DNA from: Aplysia californica
Lineage: Eukaryota; Mollusca; Gastropoda; Aplysiida; Aplysiidae
Length of the DNA: 64,000 nt
Reading direction: 5' to 3'
Assembly (NCBI RefSeq): GCF_000002075.1
Contig: NW_004797293.1
Location: 1,067,725-1,131,724 of the forward strand
Below, piece after piece: positions 1-12,071 of the stretch. The notes beneath the pieces were generated by a model. That model did no database searches. It was not told the DNA's origin and saw only the letters and a program-made list of their open reading frames with translations. Numbering within the stretch: position 1 is the first letter of the stretch; every line of letters begins with the position of its first letter. The position numbers and the translations under genes were made by a program.

Positions 1-202
<202 letters not shown>

Positions 203-218
203 TTATTTTGAGAATTCA

Positions 219-310
219 AGAGGTGAGGAGCTGCCTAATTAACCCTGATGATCAGTGCCAACCCGGGCTGAGAGGGTACAACTTCCCAGCAGAAAGATAG
301 ATAACATAAT
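219..310 (-). repeat. SINE fragment, family S3 (body part)
   Basis: The segment shares the body block CCCGGGCTGAGAGGGTACAA and the following CCCAGCAGA with copies at 822-995, 51270-51420 and 60228-60392. The tRNA-like head that the better copies carry at their right end is not recognisable here, so this is a truncated or diverged copy. Orientation is assigned from those other copies. Confidence 0.6.
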
Positions 311-821
311 GTATCATCAAATGCTAGATCTGCGTGAGACAGATATTGACAATATAAAATGCTCCACAATTCAGTACTTCGCTCGGATGCTCTCAGAAAG
401 CTACACTATCCTGTTCTATCCTCGTAATCCATCTGTTTAGGCTCTCCAAATCAAGTAAGTTGCTGTGGGTCTTCGCTTGCTTAATTTGCCTTCTGTTTTA
501 TCAGTGAAAGCTAGATGTTCAAGGACCGTATGTCTTTATTCAAGTGTTACAGAAACCGATTCTGTCTCTTCCTAATTGTTTTACTCAACGAGTGGCCCTA
601 CGTGGTGTGGGCATCTTCAAATACTGCCTCATTTGATTTCTTTTCCTTCCTAGAAATCATCAACAGTCTCCCTGGAAACCACATTCCTGTTGCTTCTGTT
701 TTATTTTCAGTCTTTAGTGATCGTGCAGCGGTCACAGCCTATAAAAGAGTTGACCACATTATAGCCTTTCAGAAGTTTTTAATTTGGTAGCCATTGAGAT
801 GTTTCCATTTATATAGGACTA
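311..821. other. unassigned interval
   Basis: Open frames here (for example 515-790 on the plus strand) have no recognisable domain, splice context or family similarity. I see no gene. Further exons of the LDLa gene on the minus strand could lie here unrecognised. Confidence 0.5.
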
Positions 822-995
822 GGCTCAGCTGCCAGATAGAGCCAACCCGGGCTGAGAGTGATACAACCCTGCAGAAAGACCAATATTTGGTGAAAATGTT
901 TTCTCCTCGTGGAATCGAACGCTGTTCTATTGCGGGCAACAGCGAAGGGTCTAACCGCTACACCATAGACACCAGTCCTCTTTTCCTACCTGGGC
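822..995 (-). repeat. tRNA-derived SINE, family S3
   Basis: On the minus strand the segment begins with a tRNA-like head: an A-box-like GGTGTAGCGGTTAGA and a B-box-like CGTTCGATTCC. It runs into the body block shared with the other S3 copies (CAACCCGGGCTGAGAGTGAT on the plus strand). Three further partial or complete copies occur at 219, 51270 and 60228. Internal pol III boxes are typical of tRNA-derived SINEs; no target duplication was identified. Confidence 0.75.
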
Positions 996-1009
996 CCAAA
1001 ATATGTAAA

Positions 1010-1453
1010 TGTGAGGCAGCGTGGTGGAATCAGGCTCTCGTCAAAATAATGAAGAAATCGAAGAAAACAGCAGTTTTCTCCCTGCTAAGCAATTTTAATT
1101 AATTTGTTTGTTTTTTGGCTCATCACATTTTATGTCCATTTACAAACACATTCCTTTGAGGATTTCACCGAAAACGATTAAAGGCACAAAAATATAAATT
1201 TACAGTTCCCATGGACTCTCCAGCCTTGGAATTTACCAAGCTTTGGCGGCCTTTTTTTCGCTAATATTACATCTTAAACCATGTGACCCTCACTTTCAAT
1301 CCAAAATGAATATCTTCGCTTCTATTGAAGATGGATGGGTAATTTTTTCATCGAAAGCAAGACAAATGAACACGCTTTAACTTTAAGATGGTACTAATAA
1401 CTCAATTATGCCCAAAAATTGACGAGAGCATGATTGCACCACGCTGCTTCACA
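1010..1453. mobile_element. MITE family A, full-length copy
   Basis: A 444-bp element begins TGTGAGGCAGCGTGGTGGAA and ends with the imperfect reverse complement of that sequence, giving terminal inverted repeats of about 33 bp that continue into CTCGTCAA / TTGACGAG. It has no coding capacity. Related copies lie at 6030, 6223, 11357, 14605, 20781 and 57117, plus a fragment at 53879. Flanks hint at a short A/T-rich target duplication (AAT) but this is not firm. Its right edge is only 34 bases from the donor site of the LDLa exon at 1488-1598. Confidence 0.85.
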
Positions 1454-1487
1454 AATGTACATGTATAGGCCTGAAAAGAGAACCTAC

Positions 1488-2878
1488 CACAACCCTCCTC
1501 GTCCTCTCCCTGTGCACAGTCCACTGTTCTATCGCATTGCCATGCCTCGTGGATACACCACCCGTCGTGACACTGGAATTTACTAGGGCCACAGGTAGCT
1601 GGAGGAAGAGAACAAGACAACCAAGCAGTAAGGTATACACTGTGCCCGTCTGTTTGTCCGTCCGTCCGTCCGTTCGTCCGTTCGTCCGTTCGTCCGTCTT
1701 GAGTGGGGTAGAGTAGAGTAGACTAGAGTAGACTAGAGTAGACTAGAGTAGACTAGAGTAGACTAGAGTAGAATAGAGTAAGTATTTCCACCCGTCCGTC
1801 CATCCGTCCTGAGAGTGGAGTAGAGTAGAACAGAGTAGAACAGAGTAGACTAGAGTAGACTAGAGTAGACTAGAGTAGACTAGAGTAGACTAGAGTAGAC
1901 TAGAGTAAGTATTTCCACCCGTCCGTCCATCCGTCCTTAGAGTAGAGTAGAGTAGAGTAGAGTATAGTATAGTATAGTATAGTAGAGTAGAGTAGAGTAG
2001 AGTAGAGTAGAGTAGAGTAGAGTAGAGTAGAGTAGAGTAGAGTAGAGTAGGTATTTCCACCCGTCCGTCCATCCGTCCCGAGAGTGGAGTAGAGTTGAGT
2101 AGAACAGAGTAGACTAAAGTAGACTACAGTAGACTACAGTAGAATAGAGTAGAATAGAGTAAGTATTTCCACCCGTCCGTCCATCCGTCCTTAGAGTAGA
2201 GTAGAGTAGAGTAGAGTAGAGTAGAGTAGAGTAGAGTAGAGTGGAGTGGAGTAGAGTAGAGTAGAGTAGAGTAGAGTAGAGTAGAGTAGAGTAGAGTAGA
2301 GTAGAGTAGAGTAGAGTAGAGGTATTTCCATCTGTCCGTCCTTCCGTCCTGAGTAGAGCAAAGTGGAGTAGAGTGGGTTGAGTGAAGGTTTTGTGGCATT
2401 ATTGACACGATTCTGAACCTCAATGATGAACCTCTATGATGAACCTCTATGATGAACCTCTATGATGAACCTCTATGATGAACCTCTATGATGAACCTCG
2501 GTCTCTGCCTCAACCTCTGTGTCTCTACGTCTCTTCAAATCTTTATAGCTAGATTGATCACTATCTTTATACGTCTTCTGATCTCTATACATGTCGCTTT
2601 TTCTAGGCTACCTATCGCAATTTCCATTGATAGGCCTCTCTCTCTTTTGGGCCATACCTTTCGTTATTTCTATTAGTTCCCCCTCTTTTGTTTGTTTGTT
2701 TGTTTATTTTCTCTTACTTTCTTTTTGTATTGGTATTTATCTCTACTTTCATTGGTATGATGGGTATCGGAGGTGTGCGAGTTTTCATGATGGGAAAAGG
2801 TGGTCAGGTTGTATTAACTAATAGAACGTCATAGTGCTGTTTTTATCCGGCCACCAACTTTGGTCGCTTTTGCTGTTG

Positions 2879-2913
<35 letters not shown>

Positions 2914-3252
2914 TCTATTTATCTATTTATTTATTTATTTATTTATTTATTATTATCTTTATATATATATATTTATTATTTTTTTAAAATATTTTTTTTT
3001 TTTTTGGGGGGGGGGGGGGGGGGTGTTCGAACCTGAAATAATACTGCATAATTCGATCACGAATATACAACGATTGGTAAGTGTGCATAATAATAACCTT
3101 GAATTTTTCTTACGAGATCCCAAAAGCGAAAATTGTAATGCTCTTACCACGAACGTACACTTACCTTGGCTCACGGTACCTTCCACGAAAGGAGAATAAA
3201 ACCACAACACAGTTGCTAAACAGGTAACCCCAACTACTACTACACTCTTCAT
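1488..3252 (-). CDS. LDL-receptor class A domain protein, 5' part (partial gene)
   Basis: Two coding exons are visible. Exon 1 (3252 down to 3165) encodes an N-terminal signal peptide starting [18 protein letters not shown], with a hydrophobic core and a likely cleavage near VEG. It ends in phase 1 before a good GTAAGT donor. Exon 2 (1598 down to 1488) follows a CTTCCTCCAG acceptor and encodes one LDLa module: six cysteines (ATCGPS, FQC, GWC, WQC, VDC, EGC) with the acidic calcium-binding end EDEE. It ends in phase 1 at GTAGGT. Phase 1-1 exons are the usual form of this shuffled extracellular module. The remaining exons are not recognisable in 1-1487, so total architecture (receptor, protease or small secreted protein) cannot be said. 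The product is probably secreted or a type I membrane protein. The roughly 1.57-kb intron holds a long minisatellite. The gene is divergent from PIN1. Confidence 0.75.
1646..2368. repeat. composite pentanucleotide minisatellite with higher-order structure
   Basis: Long runs of AGTAG/ACTAG pentanucleotides are punctuated by a conserved spacer of about 28 bases (GTATTTCCACCCGTCCGTCC then ATCCGTCC), starting near 1782, 1909, 2051, 2163 and 2322. Super-unit lengths are therefore about 127, 142, 112 and 159 bases. Pentamer variants (AGTAG, ACTAG, ATAGT) are clustered by super-unit, which implies expansion both within and between units. It lies inside the intron of the LDLa gene. Confidence 0.95.
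2413..2499. repeat. 13-bp tandem repeat
   Basis: Six to seven near-perfect copies of ATGATGAACCTCT in tandem, within the LDLa gene intron just beyond the pentanucleotide array. Confidence 0.9.
2881..3022. repeat. (TTTA)n, poly-T and poly-G simple sequence
   Basis: A TTTA/TCTA tetranucleotide run to about 2950, an AT-rich stretch, then a T-tract joined to a pure G-tract ending at 3022. It is in the intron of the LDLa gene, about 140 bases downstream of the exon 1 donor in transcript direction. Confidence 0.9.
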
Positions 3253-4310
<1,058 letters not shown>

Positions 4311-7300
4311 ATGTCGGACTTACCACCAGGTTGGGAGAAAAGATCGAGCCGGTCAACAGGTAGGTTGAATAGAATAAAGGTAAAGAGGTGTTAAGCCATG
4401 ACTGCAAGTTATTATATTATAATGTATTGTTATGGTAAATGAGTTCCACAATGTCCAACATACAGGCAATCTTTGCTCAGAACTATTGCGAGAAACTTGA
4501 AGTCTGAGACTGAGGACCCTGACTGACGGCCTGAGTCAGTCATCAGTGAGACACTTGAGTTACGACAGGCTTCTGAGTGAGACTGAGAGATTGAGATTCC
4601 CTCGACCCAGCGGCCACTCGGCCTGAAGCAACGTCTGACGAGATGTTGTAGGACTAGAGACATCGGCCCTTGGTGCGACAGTGCCCTGAGCGCGACCAGT
4701 TCCCCATTTGGTGATCTTATAAATACTTAAATACTTATACTTTTGCACGTTTAATTCTTCAATTGAGGACTTCCGAAATGAGCGACCACTATTAAAATCT
4801 AGATTCTAGATCTGATCTAGATCTAAATCTATTCTACAATCTAGATTTTATGTATCCCAAATCATGATGGAAGACCGAAAACCACTGTTATACTATCTGT
4901 TCATGACAAAATCACGGTCTAGATCTAGTTCTAGTATGCGCGCATTTTTAGGGCCATTTCAAAGTTTTGAAGGTCTGAGTCGTGGATTAGTACAGTAGAC
5001 TTTGGGAATTTAACGTGCTAAAGTATAAGATCACCCCCCATTTTTCCTTTTTGTGCTGCTCGTGTGCAATATGTTTTATTAGAGTTACGTGCCTTGATTT
5101 GTTCCACTTTTGATCAATCCTTTTCAGAGAACGTCAGTTGTCTGCTAATGCAGCAGTCGAGTTCGAAGTGAAATGCGTATCGGAAACTTTCTTGGAGAAG
5201 TTTTCTTCAGTTACTAAACTAGAGTAGTTGGCCCAACCTGTGATCACTTCTTGTCATTGTCTCTATACACCCACACACACACACACACTCACACATGCAC
5301 ACTCAAACACACACACACACACACACACACGAGCCACTCCATTTGTTTATTATCAACAAATCTCGAGAAAGGAAACCGTTCGGAGAAATATTAAGTTCAA
5401 GTGTATTTTCCCGAACGTTCGGAGAAATAGAACCGGCCTAATTCTCCTCCCTAAATCACAAATGACAAGCGGATAGAAAATGACAACTACACCATTGGCC
5501 GATATAGATTCTTGTTTGACATCATTGAGGGATTCCCACTTTGTCAGTCATGATGACAACACGGCCACACGACGGCAGCCTGCCGAATTGGATTGTTTTC
5601 TTTGCAACTTCCAGAACTGTTCGGTTCGACTGGATTGTGCAGCTCCCTTTTTCCGCCCAGACTGATTCTGATGCAGTACACTACGTAAACTGAGAACAGA
5701 AGAAGACTAAGAGTAGGCCTACGTACGAAAGCAAGTTTAAACAAAGTTCAACGACACTGTGCAAATGATCGACCTTTTCGATCCGGACCGTTTCATTTAA
5801 AGTTTTGTTTGTAAGTACAAGAAATTATGGGTGCTTTTTCGGTAGTTCTCACCCCCCTTATTTGGGCCTAGATCTAGATCTAGATCTATATTTTGATGCG
5901 CGGCGGGTGTGAGAGCAAATCTCTGCAAGAGTTGGAAGCAAGCTTTTGGGGTTATAATGAGACATAGTGCTCTAGGTTTAATTGACTTACAAAAGAACTC
6001 CGGGAACCGGTAGAAAAAATTCAGGGCTTAAAGAGTTAAAGCCTATTCATTTGCCTTGCTTTTGGTGAAAAAAATATCAATCTATGTTGAATAAAAGTTG
6101 AGAATGTTTGCCATTGAAAGAGGTGAGGGTCGCCTGATTTCAGAGGTAAAGTTCGTGAGAAAATGGCCACCAAAGTTTGGTAATTTCTATCATATCTTGA
6201 GAATCCTTGAAAACTGAAAACATGTCATGACGTGGTGGAATCCAGCGCTCGTTAATTTTGGGGCATTTAGTTGATTTAGTGTCATTAATATATATCATCT
6301 TAAAGCTTGTAAATTTTTTTTGCCTAGTGGCAAAAAAAATAATCAACTGTCTTGAATAGATATAGGAGTTGAGATTTGCGATTGAAGAAAAAAGGTCACC
6401 TGGTTTCATATAGGTAAAATTATTGAGAAGATGGCCGCCAGAGTTTGGTAACTTCCATAAATCTTGAAGAGTCTTTGGGAAATGAAAATTTATATTTTTT
6501 GGTCCTTAAATCGTTTTTCAGTAAAATCCTCACAAAATTGTGTTTTTTAAATGGATTAAAAGGATGTTGAGCCAAAAAATTTGAAAATAATTTTCTGACT
6601 GATAGAAAAATGTTTTTTCGATTTAATTATTTTGACGAGCGCCTTAATTCCACCACGATGCCTCACCTTTTGTGCCATTCTATCATTTTCAGTAAAATTC
6701 ACACCTGGGAATGTGTTTGGACATAAAAGGTGTTTAATAAAACTAAAAACAAAAATTCAATAAAAATGGTCAAACTGGAGGAAAAATGCCCTTTTCTTCG
6801 GTTTCATTATTTTGACGGGCACCTGATTTCATCACGATACCTCGTATATTTTATAATAATTCAGTATAACAATGGCTTTATACTGTAATATAATGTAATG
6901 CAGAAGATTTTTTTTCTTGAATGGCTCAATTGCTGTACCTAAGCTCACTGTCACAAGGCATGCGAGGGCATGACTTTGGTTAGCTAACTCTTGCTCCAGG
7001 GTCATCCACATTTTAGTCTGTTGTCTGAACCATGTGTAATTTCCCAATTGAATTCTTCAGTATAAAAATAATTGATAGTTGTAGCCAGTATAAATGGTGT
7101 AATTTGAATAAAATACACTCCGCTACACATAGATTCTAGATTGTTAGTACTTTAAAACTTTGATTTAAATTCTATCTCTGTAACTTTTTTATTTTTAAAT
7201 CTGCAAGACAAACAAGCAACTTGATTATAATTTGGTATCTGTCTGCCCTTGATTTGTATTAAATTAATGGAAATGCTGCAGTTTTAAGACAAAAAAGGGA

Positions 7301-10300
7301 GAGGTGCTTTGTCAGAGCAGCTAACATTGTTTTTGTCTTTGCTTTACTTTAGTTTAGTTTTAGTAGAGGTTTTACGGCGCTCGCAACTGCATTAAAGGTC
7401 ATATGATGAGCGCCAAGGGGTGTATGTCAACAGAAGTTCTTACAGGGAATCAGACTTACTCTGCTCACCTCTCCAGCTTCAACAGCACAAAGTCTGCTTT
7501 GACTATCAAGGCACCCCGGAAATAGCGGGTCACAAGAGTGTGACAAACATACTTGTAAAAGAAGTAGAGGAAACATGACGATAGTAAGGATTAGGAAAGA
7601 AAAAGCAGCAGTTCCCTGTTGCAGTTCAGGCACAGTTTTATGAGTATGACATTGATGAATCAGCCCATTTACAAGATTACAATTCTACTGTGCACAAGAA
7701 CTCGAGATGTTAATGCCCCCCCTGGGAATGACCTAAAGACACTTGTATCAGTCAGTAGCGCTGACCCGGTTTGCTTTACTTTGAACCAAGTACTTTGTGC
7801 TTTGATTGTCCTGTCAAAGTCTATCGATCTTCTCATTCTAACTCAGCCACCCTGCTGTTAGTATGGCATGTAATATTATATATATGGATGTTTGACCCTT
7901 AATTTGTTTTTAAAAACATTTTTGTCCATCCATGTACAAATAGTGATCATGCTAAAAATAATTTTACACTCAAGAAGTCTTTTCACCCCACACCTTTTTT
8001 TTTCTTGACTTTCAGGCAAAGATTATTACATGAACTTGTATACGAAAGAGAGCCAATGGGAAGTGCCAACAGAGCCAGCTCAAGAAAAGTCTGACAAAGT
8101 AACATGTTCTCACCTCCTAGTCAAACATCGTGACTCAAGGAGGCCACAAAACTGGAAACAAGAAACAATTACAAGAAGCAAAGAGGAGGCTTTGCAGTTG
8201 CTTGATGGTAATTGTTCCTCTTATTCAATTATATTCTCATGCGGTGCATGTGTGTGTGTGTGTGTTTGTGGATATGTGTGTGTGTGTGCGTGGATGTGGG
8301 TGTGTGTATGTGTATGTGTATGGGAGAGAGAAAGCGTGGGCCATTCCTATCCGAGATGTCTCTAAGGCTCTTTCATGAAAGATTTTCTCAAACCCATGCC
8401 ATGACTTTACGGTTGTGTGTTCGAGAGCCTTAGAAACCACTTAACCAATGACACCTTCGATATAATATTATTTATAGCCTTATAATCTAAGCACATCTCC
8501 CAGTTCACCGCCTTAAACAGTCCGCAAAAATGCATTGAGTTTTTTCATACCTGATAAACTGGAAATAAACATGATCTCTCAATAAATCCATTGTTATATT
8601 ACTAAGAAAACTTGGTAATCGCGTCTGATCCATATATTTAATTTACAATATATGATAAGAAGTAGTCGCACCTGCTCTAATGACCACCTGTCCAAAACAA
8701 TCATCTCCTGAACAAACAACCACTTTCGACTGTCTAAGATTACCTGTTTTCTCAATATATATGTAATTGTCTTGGCATCTTGGACAGGTTCGAGTGTACA
8801 TCTGAGTTGAAGTGAGAGGTGAAAAGTTGTAACTTTGCTCCATTGTAACTTGTTCTCTTTGCCTCAACAATTTTCGAATCAAAAGACAAAATGAATAGAG
8901 ACAGGGAAACACCGTTCACAGTGTTTATCATTGCATTAACATTTACAGTACCGTTGGTGACTTTGACACAACCAAGCACACTAAACATAATTAAACAACA
9001 AATGGACGCACTGGACTGAAGTAAATTCCTGTGAATACCAAAGGAAGTCACTCTATATGATAGCCAAATGGTTGAGGAACCTCTTTGAATTTTTAGTGTT
9101 TCTTGGGCTGCCAATATTTTTTAATTTAAAAGATAATTCAACCACGGCTTCAGCGTTCTACACTGGTGTGGTGTTTGAGGGTTTTTCACTATATGAGCCT
9201 CAGCCTATGGTACTGTAAGTGTTAAACTGAAAAAGAAATTGAAGAACAAATGGGAACAGGGGAAGGGGTGTCGATGTGGAGTTCTGAAGATGAGATAAAG
9301 TAGTGTGATGGTTCTGATCCTAGTGAGGAAAGCGATGAAGAATTAGAGAGAAGCAATGAGGACGATGACACAGCATCACTGCCAGTTTGGTTTATATTAT
9401 AATACTGTAGCAGTAGGCTGGTGTGACCTGCCAACCCACAGAGGAAAAGGAAAAGGTGTGAGAAAGGTTAAGAATTTTGCCATTGTCAGCAGAGCTAGAT
9501 CTGATTTGACTTCTAGAGCTCATCATTAAAACCAGTAGAAACGATGAAGAGCTGTAGTAACGTCACAGACAACTCATGAACCATAGCAATACAAGCAATA
9601 ACTTTCCTGTCATACCAGACAAAAGTATTGCCATTTATTTAGTTTGTTTTGCAGAATGGGAATTTATTCGATTCATACACATTCTTTTATCAGCCATTAT
9701 CACAGATTTATATATCTGTTCACATTTTGATGAACAAGCTAACCACTATATTGTCTTAGCTAATATTTGAAATCTTTACTCATCATTGAATTCACCTTTC
9801 TCCATTCATATTTTCTTAGTTTATTCTATTATCTTTACTTTGATATGCTGGGGTAGGTGAAGAGATTAGTATGAAAACAAATTTTAGATCTAATTACTTT
9901 ATAGTTTATGTCAAAGACTATTACCAAACATGTTTTACATTAGTACAAGTAAATCTTTGACTACATTTGATGTGTTTGCAAGTTTAAAAAAAAATCTTAT
10001 TTTGCTTTTTGCAGGGTACAGGAAAATGATTGTCAATGAAGAGGCTTCTTTCGCAGAGCTTGCGGAGAAGTACTCTGACTGCAGCTCAGCAAGAAAAGGA
10101 GGTGATCTTGGATCTTTTGGGCCTGGACAGATGCAGAAACCCTTTGAAGAAGCATCTTTTGCGTTGAAGGTAGGATGTGTGTCATGCAGTTGAATGAAGT
10201 GAAAACACAAGTTAAAAATTGGCGTGCAAGATTCGAATGAGGTTCAGTCAGGTAGGTTAAACCGAAGGAAATTATAAGTTTTACTGAACAGAACAAAGCC

Positions 10301-12071
10301 ATATTTGTATACTGAGATAGTGCTTGGAGATTGAACCTTTATTTAGCTGTGGAGTGGGATTCTTTGCATATCAGCATAACACAGATAGCTCGAATTCATT
10401 GGGACTGGCCTTGGTATTTCGAGGGATCCGTAGTTCGAGGAATATCTTGCAAAGATAAGGGAAAAAAAACAGGGACCGCAGGTACTGTTCGACAGATGCG
10501 TGATTTCAAGTCTTTTGTGTTCGACCTATCCTTGTTATACTGTATTTGAATATATAGGCCTATATAAATTGTACTGCATGTGCTACACAGTGTTGACACT
10601 TAATTTTCATTCCTATTGCTTTGTACTTATTCTTAACAGCAATTAAAGTTGTTTATAAAAAGTTATCTTTTTTGCTTGCTTGTCTCTTGTAAAGCAAGGC
10701 TGGAATGAGCTTCTTTCCCTTTGCGACTTTGTACCTTCAAGGGAATTTGTGTTGTAAAAGTTTAGAATCTTTTTTAAACCAGTGTTTATCCTTTACACCC
10801 ATTTCCTTAAGCAGGTCTTATAATAAAGTAGAGTGCCCTTACTCCTAGAATTAGGTCTAAAGTGAAATTAAGTGACAAGTGAATGATGCTTTCAAACTTT
10901 TAAAGTAGGTGCAACAGGTTTGTTGACAAAGCTTCTTGTTTAGTGTTTCTGTCTCATGCTTGCCCTGCATGATGTGATGGGTACTTTTGGTTTGCATCAT
11001 GGTGAACATTTCCCAGAGTTTGTAATTGTTTGCTTCACAACACCTACTTACGAGAGGTATCGCATCATCGCAAGTTTCACTACCCAGTTACCTCACACTT
11101 ACACCATAGCGTAACGCTCCGCTGATGATGATGGAGAGGATGCCAGGAGCTGTGTGCATTTTGAGGTGTTCCTGTGTAGATAAGGTTGCTTGCAGAAGTA
11201 CATGGAAGGTGTGTGTCCATAAAGTAACTGGAAAGTCAGGAGGGTGTGCACCTGGGCAAGGCATAGTAGCAGTAGCTCTCTTTGAAATGTTGGGCTGCTG
11301 CACCGCAGTAACTAAAAAAATGCTTATTTTGGAATTTGTTATTGTTTGTAAATATATGTGAGGCAGCGTGGTGGAATCAGGCTCTCGTCGAAATAATTAA
11401 AGTGGAGAAACTTGTATTTTTCCGCAGGTTTGTGAATTTTTATCAAATTTTTGTTTTTTGGCTCAGCACCTTTCATGAAATTAAATAACTCATTTCTGTG
11501 TGGATTTTTCTTAAAAACGTTGATTTAAGGCACAAAAAATGTAAATTTTCAGTTACCACAACCTCTAAATCTAAAGCTAAAAAAGTAACTCATCTTTGGC
11601 AGCCATTTTCTCATTAATTTTACCTCTGAAAAAACAGGTGACCCCCACCTCCTTCATTCGCAAATATCTCGATTAGTATTCAAGATTAAAGGACATTTTT
11701 TTTTTCATTCAAATAAAGACAAGTGAACTAGCTTTAAGATGACACCAATAACTCTACATGCCCAAAAATTGACGAGAGCCTGATTCCACCTCGCTGCCTC
11801 ACATATTTATTTTGATTTTTATTGTTTTGTACAGCACTGTACAGACAAATCTCTTATAATTTATAGTAGTCTTTTCTTTTTTCATACAGGGCTTTGTTTA
11901 AGTGTTGACATTGGAAAGGTGTAAGATTATTATTTATTATGGATATTTAAAAAATATTAAACAAAAGTCTGTTTTGAACTAATGGTATATCTTTTGATTT
12001 CTCAGGTGGGAGAGCTGAGCGAAGCTGTCTCTACAGACTCAGGTGTCCACATCATCCTCCGGACAGCTTAA
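4311..12071 (+). CDS. PIN1: peptidyl-prolyl cis-trans isomerase, PIN1 type
   Basis: Four coding exons: 4311-4359, 8016-8207, 10015-10169 and 12006-12071. All have GT/AG borders and agreeing phases, giving 153 residues. Residues 4-34 form the WW domain (LPPGW with W8, and W31 in SQWEVP) that binds phospho-Ser/Thr-Pro. About 44-153 form the parvulin catalytic domain. Catalytic and phosphate-binding residues of human PIN1 are all kept: H49 and H147 (human H59, H157), R58-R59 (R68-R69), C103 in SDCSS (C113), M120-Q121 and F124. The WW-to-PPIase linker is shorter than in human, which accounts for most of the 10-residue size difference (human 163). The protein isomerises phosphorylated Ser/Thr-Pro bonds in mitotic and transcription regulators, mainly in the nucleus. 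Introns are 3.7, 1.8 and 1.8 kb and contain MITE and SINE insertions. The start follows CAAAATCAAA; no other in-frame ATG gives a WW domain. Confidence 0.97.
5268..5330. repeat. (CA)n microsatellite
   Basis: Interrupted (CA)n in PIN1 intron 1. The rest of 4360-6029 is intronic sequence with no recognised element beyond short CTAGAT-rich stretches near 4797-4860, 4917-4935 and 5870-5890. Confidence 0.9.
6030..6848. mobile_element. MITE family A, outer copy interrupted by a second copy
   Basis: Family A sequence is recognisable from about 6030 (left terminal repeat missing or degraded) to the AACTGAAAA block ending at about 6220. It resumes after 6668 with the expected TTTTCAGTAAAATTC block and ends near 6848 with a diverged right terminus (GGCACCTGATTTCATCACGA). 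The break is filled by another family A copy at 6223-6667. Comparison with the intact copy at 57117-57560 shows that the two flanking halves are contiguous there. Confidence 0.75.
6223..6667. mobile_element. MITE family A, inner (younger) copy
   Basis: A 445-bp copy with recognisable ends: ACGTGGTGGAATCCAGCGCT on the left, and TTGACGAGCGCCTTAATTCC followed by CGATGCCTCAC on the right. It is inserted inside an older copy of the same family within PIN1 intron 1. No transposase coding sequence is present. Confidence 0.8.
7357..7627 (-). repeat. SINE with S1 tail, body type c
   Basis: On the minus strand this reads from CAACAGGGAACTGCTGCTTT to the tail GCTCATATGACCTTTAATGC...GCGAGCGCCGTAAAAC. 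A close partner is at 56701-56955 on the plus strand, including the internal GCTATTTCCGGGGTGCCTTG block. The tail is shared with the S1 SINEs listed elsewhere, although the body differs. Located in PIN1 intron 1. Confidence 0.8.
8248..8325. repeat. (GT)n microsatellite beside PIN1 exon 2
   Basis: Interrupted (TG)n starting about 40 bases downstream of the exon 2 donor (8208). In the pre-mRNA it is a UG-rich tract. Confidence 0.9.
8326..10014. other. PIN1 intron 2 remainder, no clear gene
   Basis: No recognisable exon or known repeat. Around 9240-9460 the plus strand reads as an acidic Ser/Glu-rich stretch ([13 protein letters not shown]) interrupted by stops. This recalls the acidic N-terminus of some transposase-derived proteins, but no catalytic domain follows, so no assignment is made. 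Confidence 0.4.
10170..11356. other. PIN1 intron 3, left part
   Basis: Intronic sequence with no gene or repeat that I can name. An octamer TAGGCCTA lies near 10556. Confidence 0.5.
11357..11803. mobile_element. MITE family A, best-preserved copy
   Basis: A 447-bp element in PIN1 intron 3. Left end TGTGAGGCAGCGTGGTGGAA, then TCAGGCTCTCGTC. Right end GACGAGAGCCTGATTCCACC followed by TCGCTGCCTCACA. The inverted repeats match over about 33 bp with few differences, which suggests this is one of the youngest copies. Flanks read AAATATA on the left and TATTTAT on the right, so a TA or TATA target duplication is possible but cannot be separated from the terminal sequence by eye. Confidence 0.9.

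Noticed and set aside
8643-9114. Minus-strand open frames with CxxC pairs ([17 protein letters not shown])
   Set aside because: No recognised domain, no matching splice sites, and the frames lie inside PIN1 intron 2. They could be a decayed element, but that is not supportable.
9240-9460. Acidic Ser/Glu stretch resembling a transposase N-terminus
   Set aside because: It is interrupted by stops and not followed by any catalytic block. Similarity is only compositional.
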